Positions 59,450 through 60,874 of a DNA stretch of 60,874 bases are shown here, one piece after another (within the stretch, counting starts at the first letter, position 1; every line of letters starts with the position of its first letter). The notes under the pieces were generated by a model that had not been told where the DNA came from, did no database searches, and saw only the letters and a list, made by a program, of their open reading frames with translations. The stretch is from DAOVRD01 sp964521715 (GTDB lineage: Bacteria > Planctomycetota > Brocadiia > SM23-32): positions 1 through 60,874 of the forward strand of contig CAZFSS010000023.1 of NCBI GenBank assembly GCA_964521715.1. The letters run 5' to 3'. A program made the translations under genes and the position numbers.

Positions 59450-60874
59450 GTGTACGTGCGCACCGCGTTCCCGCACGTTTGCAGAGGGAATCATCAGGAC
59501 GACCTCCAGTCGGCCACGCAGAGCGAGCTCTACGGGTATGACGACGTCTACCGGGTGACGGGCTTCAAGCGCGGCCAGCTCAACGAGCAGAAGACGGACA
59601 TCACGAGCCCGTCCCGCACGCAGACGTGGACGTTGGACCCTCTCGGGAACTGGGACGAGACGGTGCTGGACAGCGTGACCGAGAGCCGCACGCACAACAC
59701 GGTCAACGAGCTGACGGCCCGGACGATCGGGGAGGACCCCCAGATCAGCCTCACCTACGATTCGGCGGGCAACCTGACGCAGGACGGGGACTCGAACGGC
59801 GATCACAAGTACACGTGGGACTACCGGAACCGGCTCATCGAGGTCGAGGAGAAGCAGTCGGGGAACTGGAACACCACGGGCGAGTATAAGTATGACGCGC
59901 AGGGCCGGCGGGTGCTCAAGACTGTGACGAACAAAGGGAGCCTGAACGGCACCACGCGCTTCATCTGGGGCGGGGAAGGGGATTGGCAGTGCCTGGAGGA
60001 GCGGGATAGCTCGGGGGACCTGGTCGCAAGGTTCACGTATGCGCCCGGTTACATAGACGCCGTGGCGGTGCAGGAGCGCGACCTGAACTCAGACACGGAT
60101 TTCGCGGATGCCAACGAGATCGTCTACTACCACGCCAACACCCTCTTTTCCGTCTATGCGTTGAGCGACGCAAACGGTACAATGGTGGAAAGATACCGCT
60201 ATGACGCATATGGGGCAGCGACCGTGCTGGACGCCGACGGCTCGGCCGACGCGGACGGCCTGTCGGATCTGCTCAACCCGTATGTGTTCACGGGCCGTAG
60301 GCTTGACCTGGAAACTGGCAACTCCCAACCGTCAACTGCCTTGCTGCAGTACAGGAACCGCTACTACCACACCGCCCTTGGCCGCTTCATCAGCCGGGAT
60401 CCGGAGGACTACGGAGACTGCTACGGCCTGTACGTTTACGTGACGGGGAAGCCTGGAGCAAACGTGGATCCATTTGGGCGAGACTCCCTGACAGGCGTTT
60501 GGGAGTTATACCCATCCCTGAAACGTACAGCCTACGGTCGGGAGTGGCGTCCCCATCCCCAGGGCGAGAGAGCGGGCCTCGAGTACGCCGTGGAGTGGGC
60601 ACAGTGGGCCTCGCCTCGTGGTCCATGGAGGTTTGGCGTTGCCCAGGCAGCCTGGTGCAAGGATAAGCCGATACACACAACGGCAGACATCGGGCCGCTC
60701 ACCAGCGGAAGGCAGTTCCCTGGGAGTAGCCACTTCAGGGCAACTGTGTATGGCATGGGATGGGGCCAGGAAGATTACACCGTGTTCAAATGCTGCAAAC
60801 GCTGGAAGCTGAGACAAGTTATTATTGAGCTCGGCATATTGAAAGTAGGGTCGCGAGTTTCCGACAATTCGGGG
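59450..60874 (+). CDS. Second RHS orphan module with a different C-terminal tip, open to window end
   Basis: The frame is open from 59408 to the last base of the window. It begins abruptly inside the RHS core (HQDDLQSATQSELYGYDDVYRV) and repeats 271 codons of the upstream gene at constant offset, then NPYVFTGRRLDLE, a short insertion, LGRFISRDPEDYGD and VDPFGRD. After that the sequence is new: Trp-rich (LTGVWELYPSL, VEWAQWASPRGPWRFGVAQ) with a CCKRWKLRQ segment. No convincing start exists; the GTG at 59450 is a nominal choice. It is best read as a displaced RHS tip cassette. Confidence 0.7.
   Translation, partial: MYVRTAFPHVCRGNHQDDLQSATQSELYGYDDVYRVTGFKRGQLNEQKTDITSPSRTQTWTLDPLGNWDETVLDSVTESRTHNTVNELTARTIGEDPQISLTYDSAGNLTQDGDSNGDHKYTWDYRNRLIEVEEKQSGNWNTTGEYKYDAQGRRVLKTVTNKGSLNGTTRFIWGGEGDWQCLEERDSSGDLVARFTYAPGYIDAVAVQERDLNSDTDFADANEIVYYHANTLFSVYALSDANGTMVERYRYDAYGAATVLDADGSADADGLSDLLNPYVFTGRRLDLETGNSQPSTALLQYRNRYYHTALGRFISRDPEDYGDCYGLYVYVTGKPGANVDPFGRDSLTGVWELYPSLKRTAYGREWRPHPQGERAGLEYAVEWAQWASPRGPWRFGVAQAAWCKDKPIHTTADIGPLTSGRQFPGSSHFRATVYGMGWGQEDYTVFKCCKRWKLRQVIIELGILKVGSRVSDNSG
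59495..60307 (+). repeat. RHS core repeat, copy 2
   Basis: Partner of the copy at 57131-57943, offset by exactly 2364 bases at both ends. The duplicated unit therefore comprises a core segment, a unique tip and, in the first unit, the candidate immunity gene. Confidence 0.85.

Noticed and set aside
1..60874. CRISPR arrays, rRNA genes, intact transposases
   Set aside because: No regularly spaced repeat series, no rRNA segment and no transposase catalytic motif was seen anywhere in the window.

Overview
The window is about 61 kb of GC-rich bacterial DNA carrying roughly 41 protein-coding genes, several gene remnants and no rRNA. Codon use is GC-rich throughout and most genes have clear Shine-Dalgarno sites. 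The gene content is a Gram-negative, menaquinone-using plant-polysaccharide degrader: many unusual glycoside hydrolases, Gfo/Idh/MocA oxidoreductases, xylose-isomerase-like barrels, FGGY kinases, ThuA and URO-D-like proteins, plus a tiny lysine-rich histone-H1-like protein. This mix is typical of Planctomycetota, Lentisphaerota, Hydrogenedentota and similar lineages. I cannot place the organism more precisely from sequence alone.

Layout. 87-3184: an antiporter fused to a PTS EIIA-like domain and a small LTxxQ protein. 4005-8865: URO-D-like protein, NDH-2 plus DoxX, then menA and a polyprenyl synthase on the other strand. 9109-25170: sugar metabolism, with two oxidoreductase/kinase genes, a GH140-like hydrolase, a cold-shock gene with a long leader, two paralogous L-fucose-isomerase-fold proteins, a DUF5060 hydrolase, a large GH101/129-like hydrolase, an MDR dehydrogenase, and araB-araD without an araA. 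25225-34432: a membrane spermidine-synthase-like protein, GH42, a GHL10 protein and an MFS transporter. 34786-47896: lysine-rich mini-protein, cyclophilin, HD protein, glpK, ThuA, gamma-glutamyltransferase, a second URO-D-like protein, transglutaminase, UPF0182 and TVP38 membrane proteins. 48098-52832: a four-gene cluster matching the oxidative D-apiose pathway (lactonase, dehydrogenase, oxidoisomerase, decarboxylase). 53043-55570: an ion transporter and a YhiN-type flavoprotein.

From 55639 the character changes. A 3' fragment of a tRNA-Arg gene abuts direct repeats and an integrase C-terminal remnant, and two N-terminally truncated RHS core modules with different C-terminal tips follow. The core is duplicated over 813 bp at a constant 2364-bp offset. 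This looks like one end of a decayed integrative element carrying RHS orphan modules; the second RHS frame stays open to the window end.

The genes fit together as plant cell-wall sugar use: hydrolases (GH140-like, GH42, DUF5060, GHL10) release apiose, arabinose or galactose, which feed the apiose cluster and the AraB/AraD branch. NDH-2 and menaquinone genes supply respiration. Several small remnants (an FAD oxidoreductase N-terminus, a DUF1080 C-terminus, the integrase tail and the tRNA fragment) show gene loss and exchange in the same region.
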